Below, piece after piece: positions 11,901 to 21,609 of a DNA stretch of 64,000 nucleotides. How positions within the stretch are numbered: position 1 is the stretch's first letter; each line of letters opens with the position of its first letter. A model generated the notes under the pieces. The model was not told where the DNA came from. It saw only the letters and a program-made list of their open reading frames with translations, and did no database searches. This DNA comes from Diadema setosum. Taxonomy: Eukaryota > Echinodermata > Echinoidea > Diadematoida > Diadematidae. The stretch spans positions 26,139,922 to 26,203,921 of the forward strand of contig CM067059.1 of NCBI GenBank assembly GCA_033980235.1. The letters run 5' to 3'. Position numbers and translations under genes: made by a program.

Positions 11901-14900
11901 TATGGGATTCATTCAAGAGTTCATTGTATGTCTATTGTTGTGTGAAAATGATTTGCTTCAGAATGGTCTCATATTCAAGTAATGTGCAGTTTAATGCTTC
12001 CAGGTTAGCGTCCCTGGTCAGTGACGGAGCATTAATCTGCACATTACTTGAATATGAGACCGTTCTGAAGCAAATCATTTTCACACAACAATAGATATAC
12101 AATGAACTCTTGAATGAATCTCATAAGGATTGGAACAATCATCTCCAAGCATTTCCACTGATTCCCACTGATCAGTTACTAGCCTTCCCCTTTAAATTCA
12201 ATTGTTGCATCATGACAAATGTTCACTCAAATCTTTTTAGCAGTTTTAGCAGTTCGACCGATAACTTTTTAGCTAGACCCCCAAAAGCATGGTTACTATT
12301 AACCGTAACGTTACATTTGTCCGGAGTAATTCCGCAGGTCATTTCACCCTTTTGTAATTGACAAAATGTCACATGACTTCTGGAGTATTTAAATGTATTT
12401 ATCTTTTACCCATTAGCAAAACTTGGAGGAAAAAATTTCAAAGGAACCCAATGTAATTTGCATTTAAGTGAATTTCAGCGTCCCCAGTCCCACATGTACA
12501 TTTTAAATGATGGTTTTAGATCTCGCAAAAGCAATGAATACAAAAAATAAAATCTACTGAATTTGAGAGACCTTAATGATTGATGACTCCATGGCATTAG
12601 TTGATACCTTGATAAAGTACGATAAAAAGGCACATTTCTTTTATCCATGTCATGTCCACCTATAAACTGCGGAATTGCCCATGTACACATACTGATGTGA
12701 TATCACAAAGGCAAATTATGCGCAGAATTCAAACACCTTCTCCTGGCACCACCCTCAAAACTTTTGAAGTTTCATTTGTGCAGAAAGTGACACCTCGTAC
12801 ATAAATGACATGTTTGCAACACAATTACAGGTAGACATATCACACTTATTTTTTACTGTGTGCATGTGTGTAGAACTGCCTCTCTGTCTGTTTTGTGTAT
12901 TCTAAAAACACACGCACACACGCACTCTCTCTCTCTCTCCTTTTGCTGCGTATTTATTTCATTGATACTTTTTATGTTCTGAGGGAGTGATTATACAAAC
13001 TCCCCTAACAATTGGGAGCAAACACATAGAAGGCTACTGGTCACTGTTATGTAATGTTGTGCAGCACATGTCTTTACTTTTCTCCTCTTCATTACAGCAA
13101 ATGATTTAAATGAAATGAAATGATGATATCAGTAATCATCATCATACATTTCTTCATAATAACAAAATATGATTCTAAAATCATGTTTTGCTAATCATCG
13201 CCCTCCCCCTTCAAAGTAGGGTAGATCTACTGTATATTTCCCAGATGACCAATGTATCTGTTTTATGGCGCATTTTCTGGATTTTATTAACCTTACCAAG
13301 GACCTCCTTGACCTTACCCCCCCCCTCCCCAATCTGAAAATTGCTCTGCTGCCCCTGTATCATATTTCAAGTCAGGTGATCACTAATTACTGTAAAACAC
13401 GATATATTCGCAGGGCTGCCAACTCTCACGCATTGAGCATGAGACTTGCGCATTTTTGTCCTTTCTCACGCTAAAACTGGATTTCATTTGCATGCATTTC
13501 TATTGATCTCACACATTTTGACTCCTAAATTATAGCATTGGCCTATGGGAGTCTCACTCTCAACTAGTTTCCAGTGTTGGCAGCCCTGTATTCGCCGCAT
13601 GAATTTTTCGCGAGTTGGAGCGAACAGCCTTTTTTGCGGCATTAAATTTTCGCGAACTGCCACTGGCATTCAATGCATACAGTGTAAAACAAGAACTTTC
13701 GCGCGCATTTTCAATTTGCGAACATTCCTCGTTTTACAGTAACCTAAATGCAGAGGGCATGTCCACTGTCCTTGGCGACATTTATTCTTTGACATAATGA
13801 AAAAAAAAAAAATGGATCCACAAAAATCTTATAGATACCCCCTGATCCATCTGTTGCATAGAGTCACCATCCAGGGGCAAGGTACATACATTGTACATGT
13901 AGGCCCTGTACCAATATGTAGGCAGCCACCACATGTACATACACACACACACGTACATGCCTTGCCTGCATAGGGTTGTTTGCGCCAGTAGCGGATGAAT
14001 GCGCGGCAATGCTTGAGTGCAGACGTGGCGACCGAGTACGAAAGTCTCCGTACTCAGTCGCCACGTCTGCACTCAAGCATTGCCGCGCCGCCGCGACTGG
14101 CGACACTCACGCCAGTAATCGCTCGCATTTCAGCATTCGCATGGGTCGTTTGACATCGCATTTAAATCCATGATTTTAGATATGATGCCTCAAACCGATT
14201 TTGCTCAAATTTTGTGAGTAACTAGGAAACTTGTGAAGCTTTATGGACATAACCAAGCGAATTGCCGCAGTCCTTTCATTTTCGCGTTGCATTGCAAAAA
14301 AGCGTGGAGACTCCTTATAAGGGGTGCCCCGGGGGTTACTTATAAGGGGGACGAGGTTACTTATAAGGGGGACGGGTTACTTATAAGGAGGGGCCCCCCT
14401 TGTGAGTGGGTTTCCCGAACTGATATGAAGGTGGACTTGTCCTTTAATAAAGTAGTACGTTAGTAGGTCATATAGACCGATTCGGGTTCATTGAGCAGAC
14501 AATTTGTGGCACTGGGCGCAGCCATTAGCTCAAATTGCGGTGTCCCAGCCTACCCCCCCCCCCCCCTCTCCCCCACCCCACGGGCAACATGTTTATCGCG
14601 CACTTGTAGCAGGAGTAAATTTATGCGCACTTGTAACAAAGGTTCCGGTTTGCGCATTAAGCGAGCGCTCGTGCACTCAGTACGAGACGTCTATCATCGT
14701 CTATTGGCTAAAACAACCATGCATCAGTTTTTCATTCCGTGCGCATGCTAATGCCCGGAGGGAGGGGGGTGGGGGAGGGGGGTGGGGGGGAGGTCGGCCG
14801 GGACACCGCAGTATTACAATGGCGCTGCCCATGCCGATATACACAAACCGCCTCACATCTCACAGAATCGGTTTAGGGTCTAGTATAGCCCGACCAGACG

Positions 14901-16190
14901 CTGTTGGTAATACGCTATGTCGCAACTAACTATACACAGCCCAGTCGCTGTGTACATGGTACGTCGCGACAGGGCTGTACTCGCACGACCACCAACCACT
15001 AGGAGAGCGACGTAATCGTATCACGATAGCTTTGACTTTTGATACTTACGATCATTTTTGTCACCTCAAACTCATCGAGTATACTCTTCAATATTTACTC
15101 TACATCTGATGATATTAGTATTCAAATGTACGCAATGAAACTTACCGAAATTGATCATCATATCCAGCATGTCCACACGGTACACAATCTTTCACGCCAG
15201 GCCAAGTTTAGATATCGGGTGGTCACGTGATGTGAATGCCCTTTCAAAAGGTCGCGCTGTCGACCGTGCTGCTACACTCAAGCAGCGTACGCACGGTTAC
15301 TAGTATACAGCTAAACTGTACTGGGCTTGGCGGCGGCTGGCGTCTGGTCGGGCGAGTAACATTGAGCTCCATACCACGGTTATTGTGTAGCAGACGCCAA
15401 GGTTTGTTCGACACTTTCAACGCACACGCGCTCGCTCTGGAGCACATCCGGTCACGCATGCGCATAAGTCAAGGCGCCATTTTGAATTCTGCAACGACGA
15501 AGCCCGACGGTCAGGAATTGCGCCAGAAAGTGTCATTTATTTGTTCCACGGACTTATCGCAAGTGGTCTCCATGGACCCAGTGTGGCGAACTATTCTTCT
15601 ATAATAGAAGCATGCATTTAACGTGAGTAAAGTATTCTATTTAAAGTAGCATGTTCCTAAGTTTTGTAGCTGTGTTGAGGTTCCTCACTTCGAGGCTGCA
15701 TGCCGTGCTCGTCAGACGCTGTTTTCGCATAGCGTAACAGTGTCTGGTCGGGCTATGTCGCAACGTACCATGTACAGCGACTGGGCTGTGTATAGTTAGG
15801 GTCTAGTTAGTCGCTGTCCTCTTCGCACAGCGTACAGTACTAAACACAGGAGGAACACAGTAACACTATAAGGCCCTACGTCGGCGTCTGGTCGGGCTGA
15901 CAGCACAGTTAGAGCATGGAGCTACCGTAGCTCCATGGTTAGAGTTAGTCATACAGACAGTGCCGGGATGCCCAGTGGCAGTGGACTCCCGTTTGGCGTT
16001 ATAACGAAGTCCTCGGGACCGGCAGTTTTCTTTCGTTATATCGGAATTTCGTTATAACCGAACAAATAAACAATAGAAATACATGGCAATTGTGACATTT
16101 CAGTCAGCAGTAGGAACCTAAACTAATATATTTAAAAGCAAATTTAGCAACTTACTTGGCGATTCGTTTCCCGTCGATAATTCTAGCCAT
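2948..16190 (-). CDS. MTHFD1: C-1-tetrahydrofolate synthase (methylenetetrahydrofolate dehydrogenase/cyclohydrolase domain), 5' part of gene
   Basis: Cytosolic folate enzyme: the N-terminal domain interconverts methylene-, methenyl- and 10-formyl-tetrahydrofolate with NADP. Nine exons, in coding order: 16190-16156, 11448-11364, 10840-10781, 10310-10257, 9921-9785, 7566-7466, 6745-6609, 4960-4849, 2980-2948. All have AG/GT borders and the phases join to 754 nt (about 251 aa). Start ATG 16190 follows an in-frame TAA six bases upstream, and no mitochondrial presequence is seen. Family landmarks: [12 protein letters not shown] (residues 29-40), Tyr50, VQMP with Gln98, PEKDVDG with Asp123, GRSKIVGAP (170-178, NADP site), [15 protein letters not shown]. 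The position of human catalytic Lys56 is Gln54. The ninth exon is only 33 nt. The rest of this domain and the formate-ligase domain are not found and presumably lie past the left edge. An MTHFD1L-like paralogue with a decaying N-terminal domain cannot be excluded. Confidence 0.92.
3673..4064. mobile_element. Foldback MITE with TTTAAAGGG...CCCTTTAAA ends
   Basis: A 392-bp imperfect inverted repeat in MTHFD1 intron 8. The left end reads TTTAAAGGGTGTGTACAGT and the right end ACTGTACAGTCCCTTTAAA. The inner arms also pair (GATGAAAATCGGTTTTGAAA against TTTGAAAACCAATTTTCATC). Both ends contain TTAA, matching a TTAA target duplication as used by piggyBac-type transposases; the superfamily is inference. 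Confidence 0.75.
5055..5080. repeat. (GT)n microsatellite
   Basis: GT dinucleotide run in MTHFD1 intron 7. Confidence 0.9.
5220..5338. mobile_element. CGCGAA-type palindromic MITE remnant
   Basis: GCCACTGGCATTCAATGCAT followed by an inverted repeat (TGCATCTTAATTTTGCGA against TCGCAAAATTAAAATGCA), ending CATTCCTCGTTTTACAGTA. The same phrases recur near 13654-13742, so this is a second, truncated copy of that family. Confidence 0.7.
7676..8346. mobile_element. Harbinger-like MITE, 671 bp, TAA target duplication
   Basis: The left end begins GGCAAAAAAAATAAAAAA, then TTGTATTGGCGTAAC. The right end is its inverted match GTTACGCCAATACAA plus a T-run and GCC. Flanking TAA at 7673-7675 and 8347-8349 is a 3-bp TWA target duplication, typical of PIF/Harbinger elements. 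Inner CCGCCCGACC motifs are also inverted. No transposase is seen. It lies in MTHFD1 intron 5. Confidence 0.8.
8424..9484. mobile_element. Long foldback element, about 1.06 kb
   Basis: The ends are inverted copies: AAAGGCGGTGTCACACCTTT on the left, GGAAAGGTGTGACACGGCCT on the right. Pairing extends inside: TCCTACTGGCGTTCTGC near 8890 matches GCAGAACACCAGTAGGA near 9195. A second direct copy of the end motif (GTCACACCTTTCCGGGCAAG) occurs at about 8600. Non-coding, in MTHFD1 intron 5 next to the Harbinger-like MITE. Confidence 0.75.
11831..12195. mobile_element. Near-perfect foldback MITE, TTAA ends, 365 bp
   Basis: Two arms of about 160 bp (TTAAAGGGGAAGGCTAGTAA and its complement) flank a centre of about 35 bp near 11992-12030. 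Only a few mismatches separate the arms, so the copy is recent or kept by gene conversion. TTAA is present at both ends. It lies in MTHFD1 intron 1. Confidence 0.85.
13387..13742. mobile_element. Palindromic MITE with TTACTGTAAAAC ends (probable TA duplication)
   Basis: TTACTGTAAAAC on the left and GTTTTACAGTAA on the right. Between them are TTTTCGCGAGTTGGAGCGAA and TTTTCGCGAACTGCCACTGG. Same family as 5220-5338. A Tc1/mariner-like TA target is possible. It is interrupted by the 178-bp element at 13411-13588. Confidence 0.7.
13411..13588. mobile_element. 178-bp nested MITE with 6-bp TATTCG duplication
   Basis: Terminal inverted repeats CAGGGCTGCCAAC and GTTGGCAGCCCTG, flanked by TATTCG at 13405-13410 and 13589-13594. 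It sits inside the palindromic element above. The CAGGG end is hAT-like, but hAT elements normally make 8-bp duplications. Confidence 0.8.
13983..14106. repeat. Very strong GC-rich hairpin
   Basis: Arms 14001-14040 and 14049-14088 are 40-bp inverted copies with one mismatch around an 8-bp loop. A partial outer stem (CGCCAGT/ACTGGCG) lengthens it. It lies in MTHFD1 intron 1, with no recognised family. Confidence 0.85.
14312..14390. repeat. Short tandem repeat, unit about 19 bp
   Basis: Three to four copies of GTTACTTATAAGGGGGACG with small changes. Confidence 0.75.
14465..14880. mobile_element. MITE family X, copy 1
   Basis: About 415 bp, nearly the reverse complement of 48740-49091. Shared phrases include TGCCACAAATTGTCTGCTG, CATGTTTATCGCGCACTTG, ATGCATCAGTTTTTCATTC and GGCGCTGCCCATGCC. 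Both copies are bounded by ACCGATTC / GAATCGGT inverted ends. No coding capacity. Confidence 0.75.
14881..15830. repeat. Inverted pair of GCCCGACCAGACGC-family repeats
   Basis: The left arm (about 14884-14965) and right arm (about 15715-15815) are inverted copies sharing ACTATACACAGCCCAGTCGC and GTACATGGTACGT. Further copies of GCCCGACCAGACGC or its complement lie at about 15885, 31015 and 31180. The roughly 750 bp between the arms (MTHFD1 intron 1) show nothing else. Confidence 0.65.
16000..16075. repeat. Dispersed GTTATAACGAAGTCC repeat, copy 1
   Basis: GTTATAACGAAGTCCTCGGG followed by GTTATATCGGAATTTCGTTA. It recurs in diverged form at about 39029-39105. Confidence 0.65.
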
Positions 16191-17782
16191 ATCTTACGTT
16201 AGACACGGTCAAAGGTATGCAGTGGTGGGTAGGTGCCTACAGCAAAACTTTCAGCCTCTGACTGAACAGTGTTAGCACTCAAGGCAGATTTGGATACCTC
16301 TCTCCAGGGAAGTGATCACCTCCCTGCTCTCTCGAGGTGGTATTTGACACCCAGACCCAGCGCTTCACGTGTTCAAAGTGCAAATTTGTCGATGGCAAAG
16401 AGTATAGAAGTTTAACGTGTCTTTGCTGGTCGATGGCCTCACGAGATAAGGCTCCGTACGTATCCGAAACTAGGCCGACGGCGGGCGCTGCTCCACTCGC
16501 TCGAATAGTACCGCACCGCTAGCCGCTCATTTCAACGACATAAAGACGTAGATCTGTGGCTTTAGATTTTGACGCGCGAACGTTTGAGCCGATGCTTGCG
16601 CTGGACGTTCTCCAACCACCGAACTCGTTGGACGCAACGTAGAAAAAATGAAATCGCGCCCCCATATGATCAGTGCATGAAGAAGCTCTCTACGTCGCAA
16701 ACTGTGCGGACGTGAAAATAGCCCCAGTACGCGTAGTGAAAAACTCAGGCGACGCAAGCTAATATTAGATTGACTTTACGCGCACTACTGCGCACGCTCA
16801 GAACATTTTTTTTTTTCCTTTGAACGTCCGCGCGTCTAATATCAAAGCTCCCTAATAATGGCCACAGAACTCTGTTCTGTGACTATTATGGCTGTGCCAG
16901 ATTGCTCGCAGTGGCAGGAAGACAGATCAAAATTGCATAACTATGTGATAGTTATACGTCTTGGTATCGGTAGTACACTGTACTAGTATCGCGAGCGTAG
17001 GTGGTGAGGGAAAATATATATTTTATAAATGACACAAGAAAGGTATATGGATGAAAAGAGTCGGGTCGGGATGCAGTATTGATGCCCAGAAATGCTCCTG
17101 ATCAATGTCTTGTTTGCAAAAAGCTATTCTCAATAAGGAAGATACCAATTCAGGTCACGCTTATAATATGTTTGTCTCAGTGACGCACATAATTATATGA
17201 AGGTCTTGATATTGTTTGTAAATATGAAAACAGAACTGAAACTGACATTGGATCAATAAAAGAATATACACACACAAACATATTTATACAAAACAATTTA
17301 AGAAATCGATTGAAATCTCGTAGGAAATACCAAAGAGATTTTTTCAGTGAATATTAATCCCTGACATTACTTTCTGCCTTCATATTTTTTCAAAACTTCA
17401 ACTTATCTTTAAACATCGCATCCATAAACTAGTCCTATACTTTAAAGATGGCAATTAATTTCAATACTATATTCAGCTAATTGCCTCCCTCTCTCCTCTC
17501 TCTCTCTCTACCATTTTTACTAATATGCTCCAATGCGATTTTCGTATAATTTCATCGGATCACACACACACACACACACACACACGCATCATAAATGCAG
17601 TCATGTTGTTTACAAAAGGATAAGGTATTAAAGAATATAGGCCTATATTATATGAATGATTCACCTATTCTATCCATCAGAAGGCCAGTGCCGGAGACTT
17701 TATTGCCTGTCAAAATATCTATCAGTATACGGGAATGTGTGCATTTTTATTTCAATTAAAATTTCCTCTATATGATTGTATC
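16191..17782. other. Upstream region of MTHFD1, no gene seen
   Basis: GC-richer and CpG-containing from about 16400 to 16900, as expected near a promoter. A small hairpin ACAGAACTCTGTTCTGTG is at about 16864, and a (CA)n microsatellite at 17561-17585. No second gene is recognised on either strand. Confidence 0.5.
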
Positions 17783-20700
17783 TTCAAGTTCAAGTTCAAG
17801 TTCAAGTTCAATCATAGTTTATTTCCAATCAACGAAAAAATCAAAACGTAATACAAAGTATACATATCATAAAATGATATTGTCTACACCTTTACAAAAG
17901 TTTCATGTAATATACGAAATAAATTATATACATCAACATATGTACAATAATCAGAAGGAACGATGCGTATACATGTATACTTCGCGAGCTTTCAGAAAAT
18001 AACTTCAATTTTGGAAAATAGCGATCCACAAAAAAGCTAAGCTTGTAGGACGTGGATCCCTAGATAATTGATGAGTAAGCAATATATTATTCAAGTTTGT
18101 TTTATTATTTTCTTACAGCATTTATATCGAATATAGATTACTTAAGTCGTTTGTAAAAATATAGCTATACGCTGGCTTCGACAATAATAGGAAATAAGTA
18201 TCAATGCTAATGCCCAGACGGTGTTCATTGAACTGGTGTACCGGGAAAATATAAGAAAGACGACACACTCGTACAGACATTCAGTTACCCACACACATAT
18301 ACGACGCGAGACAGTATTACCGAGAAGAGAGAAGACGGTGACAATACAAGTCTACGAGGAACAAATTAACAGGAAGGAAGAGGAAAGAAGAATAAAGAGA
18401 GAAGAGAGGTCTGCATACAGAACACGCCAAGTGCTGCGACATCAGGACAGGTGAAACCTCAAGCATAAATTAAAACAATTAATTCAGATTATCTAGAATT
18501 ATAAGTAGATAACAAATGTTTTCTGAATTTGTATTTAAATGTGAGGAATGAGGGTGAGTCTTTTAAGCTATTATCTAGATTATTCCAAAGTCTGGGTCCG
18601 GTATACAGAAATGTATTTTGGGCATGTACGGTTCTCATGAATGGAAGATGGAATTCGTTGGATCGTCGCGTAGGATAGTTATGTACATGACTGTTTCGAT
18701 GAAAAGAGTCGTGAAATATTTTGGGTAAAAAGTTGCTGTTATAATTAAACATGAACTGACCACGTTGAAACACATACAAATCTTTTATTTTTAGTATTTT
18801 ATGGTAAAAAAACAAAGGATCTGTAAGTTCTCGTGCAGTTAGGTTAAAAACAGTTCTGAGCGCTTTCTTTTGCAATAAAAAAAGTTTATCAAGTAATACT
18901 GATATGTATTACCCCAAGCAAGAATCCCGTAGTTTAGATAGTATCAAACGATAGCGTAAAGAGTTAATAATGCATATATGAAGGAAGATAATATTTTAAT
19001 CTGTTCATTACGCCAATGTTTCGTGAAATAGTTTTACATAATATGCTATCAATATGATTCCTCCATAAAAGCTTGTTATCAACGCAAACACCAAGAAATT
19101 TAAAAGTATAGAAACTTCTTCTAGGGGAGTGTATCAAATAATATAGTACCCGGGAGGCTATCTAAAGAGTTACTAAAAAGCATAAATTTTGTTTTTTGAA
19201 TATTAAGTGACAATTTATTTGCGTATATCCATTGTATAACCTTTTTCAGTTCTTCGTTTACTGTTCTTGCTAAGATGTTTGGGTCGGGATGGGAAAAGAA
19301 AAGGTTAGAGTCATCCGCGAATAATATGAATGATAGTTTCTCCGAGGATCTATGAAAATCATTGATATAAAATTAATAATGAATAACAACGGGCCTAGTA
19401 AGCTCCCTTGTGGGACACCACATGTTATCGTTTTATTTTGAGAATCAAAGCCATTGACATGTACAAATTGAGATCTATTTGATAGGTAACTCGTGAACCA
19501 CTCCAAGGCCTTTCCACGTATGCCATAATGGGATAATTTTGCGAGAAGTATTCCATGGTTAATCGTGTCAAAGGCCTTGGAGAAGTCCAAAAAGATACCT
19601 ATCGTGTGTGAAAATGTGTCAAGTGCGTGTGTGACTTTGCCAATGAGGGCGAGTAATGCGTGTGTTGTGCTGTGGTTTTCCCTGAATCCAAATTGAAAAT
19701 TTGAAAATATGTCACAGGTTTTAAGAAAACGTACTGTCCGGATGTAAACTATTTTTTCAAGAATCTTGGAGATAGAAGATAATAAAGATATAGGTCTATA
19801 ATTGTTGACATCATCCTTCTCCCCTTTCTTGAAAATATAGGAATTACTTTCGCAATTTTCATGCTATTTGGCACATGGCCAGTTGTAAGCGATGAATTGA
19901 TAATATGTACTAAGGGATCCACTATTTGAGGAATTATGTTTTTTATCAGGTGGTTATCAATTCCGTCGTGGCCAGGACTTTTTCCTTCTTTCAAATTGGC
20001 AACAATCCTTACTATTTCTTCTTTATATGTAGGGTCAAAAAATATAGTTTTGGAGTTAGGTGTATCTAAAAAATCAGTAAAAGTTTTACTAGAAAGAGGA
20101 ATATTTTGAGAAAGATTTTGTCCAATTGAAGAGAAGAAGTCATTAAAAATTTCAGCCATGCCAGCGGGAGTGTTGCTGGAGGCATCGCCCCATCGAACTT
20201 CAGTAAAATTGGATGAATTGTTAGGTGTATTCATAGCATCTTTTAATAATTTCCATGTGTTTTAATATCATTTTTATATTTATTTATCTGATTTACATAA
20301 AAGTTTTTCTTCCGCGTACGTAATAATGTGGTGAGTGCGTTTTTATATGAAACATATTTTTTCTTCTTTTTTTCAGTAGGATTGCATCTGTATTTATAAA
20401 ATAAATTATTTTTTCTATTTATAGATCGTAATATGGACTGGGTTATCCACGGGAGTTTTGGAATTTGCTTATATCTATCTTTTATGTTACGCTGCGGAAT
20501 ATGGTTATCGATTTCGGAGGTAATAGTAGATAATATATGAAGTAGTCATAAGACAAATTGACATCGGTGGTGTTGTATACAAAGGACCAGTCGATTTCTT
20601 TGAGGCTGTTTTGGAGACTTGTAAGCTTATCTGCAGTAATCTTACGTCGCTTGTGATAGTTATTTTGTTTAGTCAGTTTAATTGGAACCTGGGCAAATAT

Positions 20701-21609
20701 AGGATAATGGTGAGTGGTGTCTGAGAGGACGATACCAGACTCAGGAAGTGGAAGAACGTTAGAAAAAAATGTTGTCTATGAGGGTAGCCGATTGACTGGC
20801 GACACGGGTAGGCTTGGAAATTAATGGTAAAAACGAAGCAGACATTAATGTTTCTATAAATTCTTGTGGGTTGTTTTGGGAATTAAATTTCATGAGATCA
20901 ATATTAAAATCGCCCATTAAAAATGTATCTTTGTTAAGTATAATGGGATTTTGTACTAAATCCTGCATATATGTCAAAAAATCATTCAAATTCGACCGAG
21001 GGGGTCTGTAAATTACGCCAATCACAATGTTTTTTCCATGTGGATTTATCAATTCAATAAAAAGTGATTCGAGTTTATCGTTCATAACACTGATCTCCTC
21101 ATGTATAATATATTTAATTTTTTTCGAGATGTACAAACCAACTCCACCACCGACTTTGTTGTTTCTATTTCTAAATACAAATTCGAATCTGGGTAAAGAA
21201 AAAAAATGACTGATAATTTAGTTCAACCATGTTTCTGTTAGCCCTATGATGGAGCAAGATTTTTGATCTGGGATTTCTAGGAGTAAACGCAACTTGTCAA
21301 AGTTTCTGTTGATACTGCGTATGTTAAAGTGAGTTAACAACAATGTTTCATTGACTGTATTCATAATACGATTCTTATATTGATTTTCAGTCAAAGTAAA
21401 CACAGTCATGATGGACTCTGAACTGGATCATTTGAGTCGAAATTATATTCAAATTCTTGTGCTGAGGTATTGTATTTATTGGATATAATAATCTTCATAC
21501 AAACTGGAAGTAATATTTGCATGGTCAGATTCAGAATGCCTTACTGTGTCATAAAATTCATCACCATTCAAGGAATTGAAAACAAAATTTGTTATGTTAG
21601 CCATGGTTA
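17783..21609 (-). mobile_element. CR1/L2-group non-LTR retrotransposon, ORF2 remnant and 3' end
   Basis: Minus-strand LINE whose ORF2 is broken by stops and frameshifts. Endonuclease pieces: LTHFNIRSI and GLTETWLN (21409-21218), then GVIYRPPRS, MGDFNIDL and ATLIDNIFF (21136-20759). Reverse transcriptase pieces: EGKSPGHDGI (20234-19749), MDFSKAFDTINHGIL and CGVPQGSLLGPLLF (19590-19384), with FADD readable in another frame near 19310. The C-terminal LWNNLDNSLKDSPSFLTFK lies at 18489-18875. The 3' end reads GGAAATAAACTATGATTGAA and then (TTGAAC)n, a typical tail of this LINE group. An ORF2 start (MANITNFVFN) abuts the Harbinger insertion at 21609. Confidence 0.88.

Noticed and set aside
18221..18454. 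Charged 77-codon plus-strand frame
   Set aside because: It lies antisense to the LINE 3' region, has no homology and a simple-sequence GAAGAG composition.
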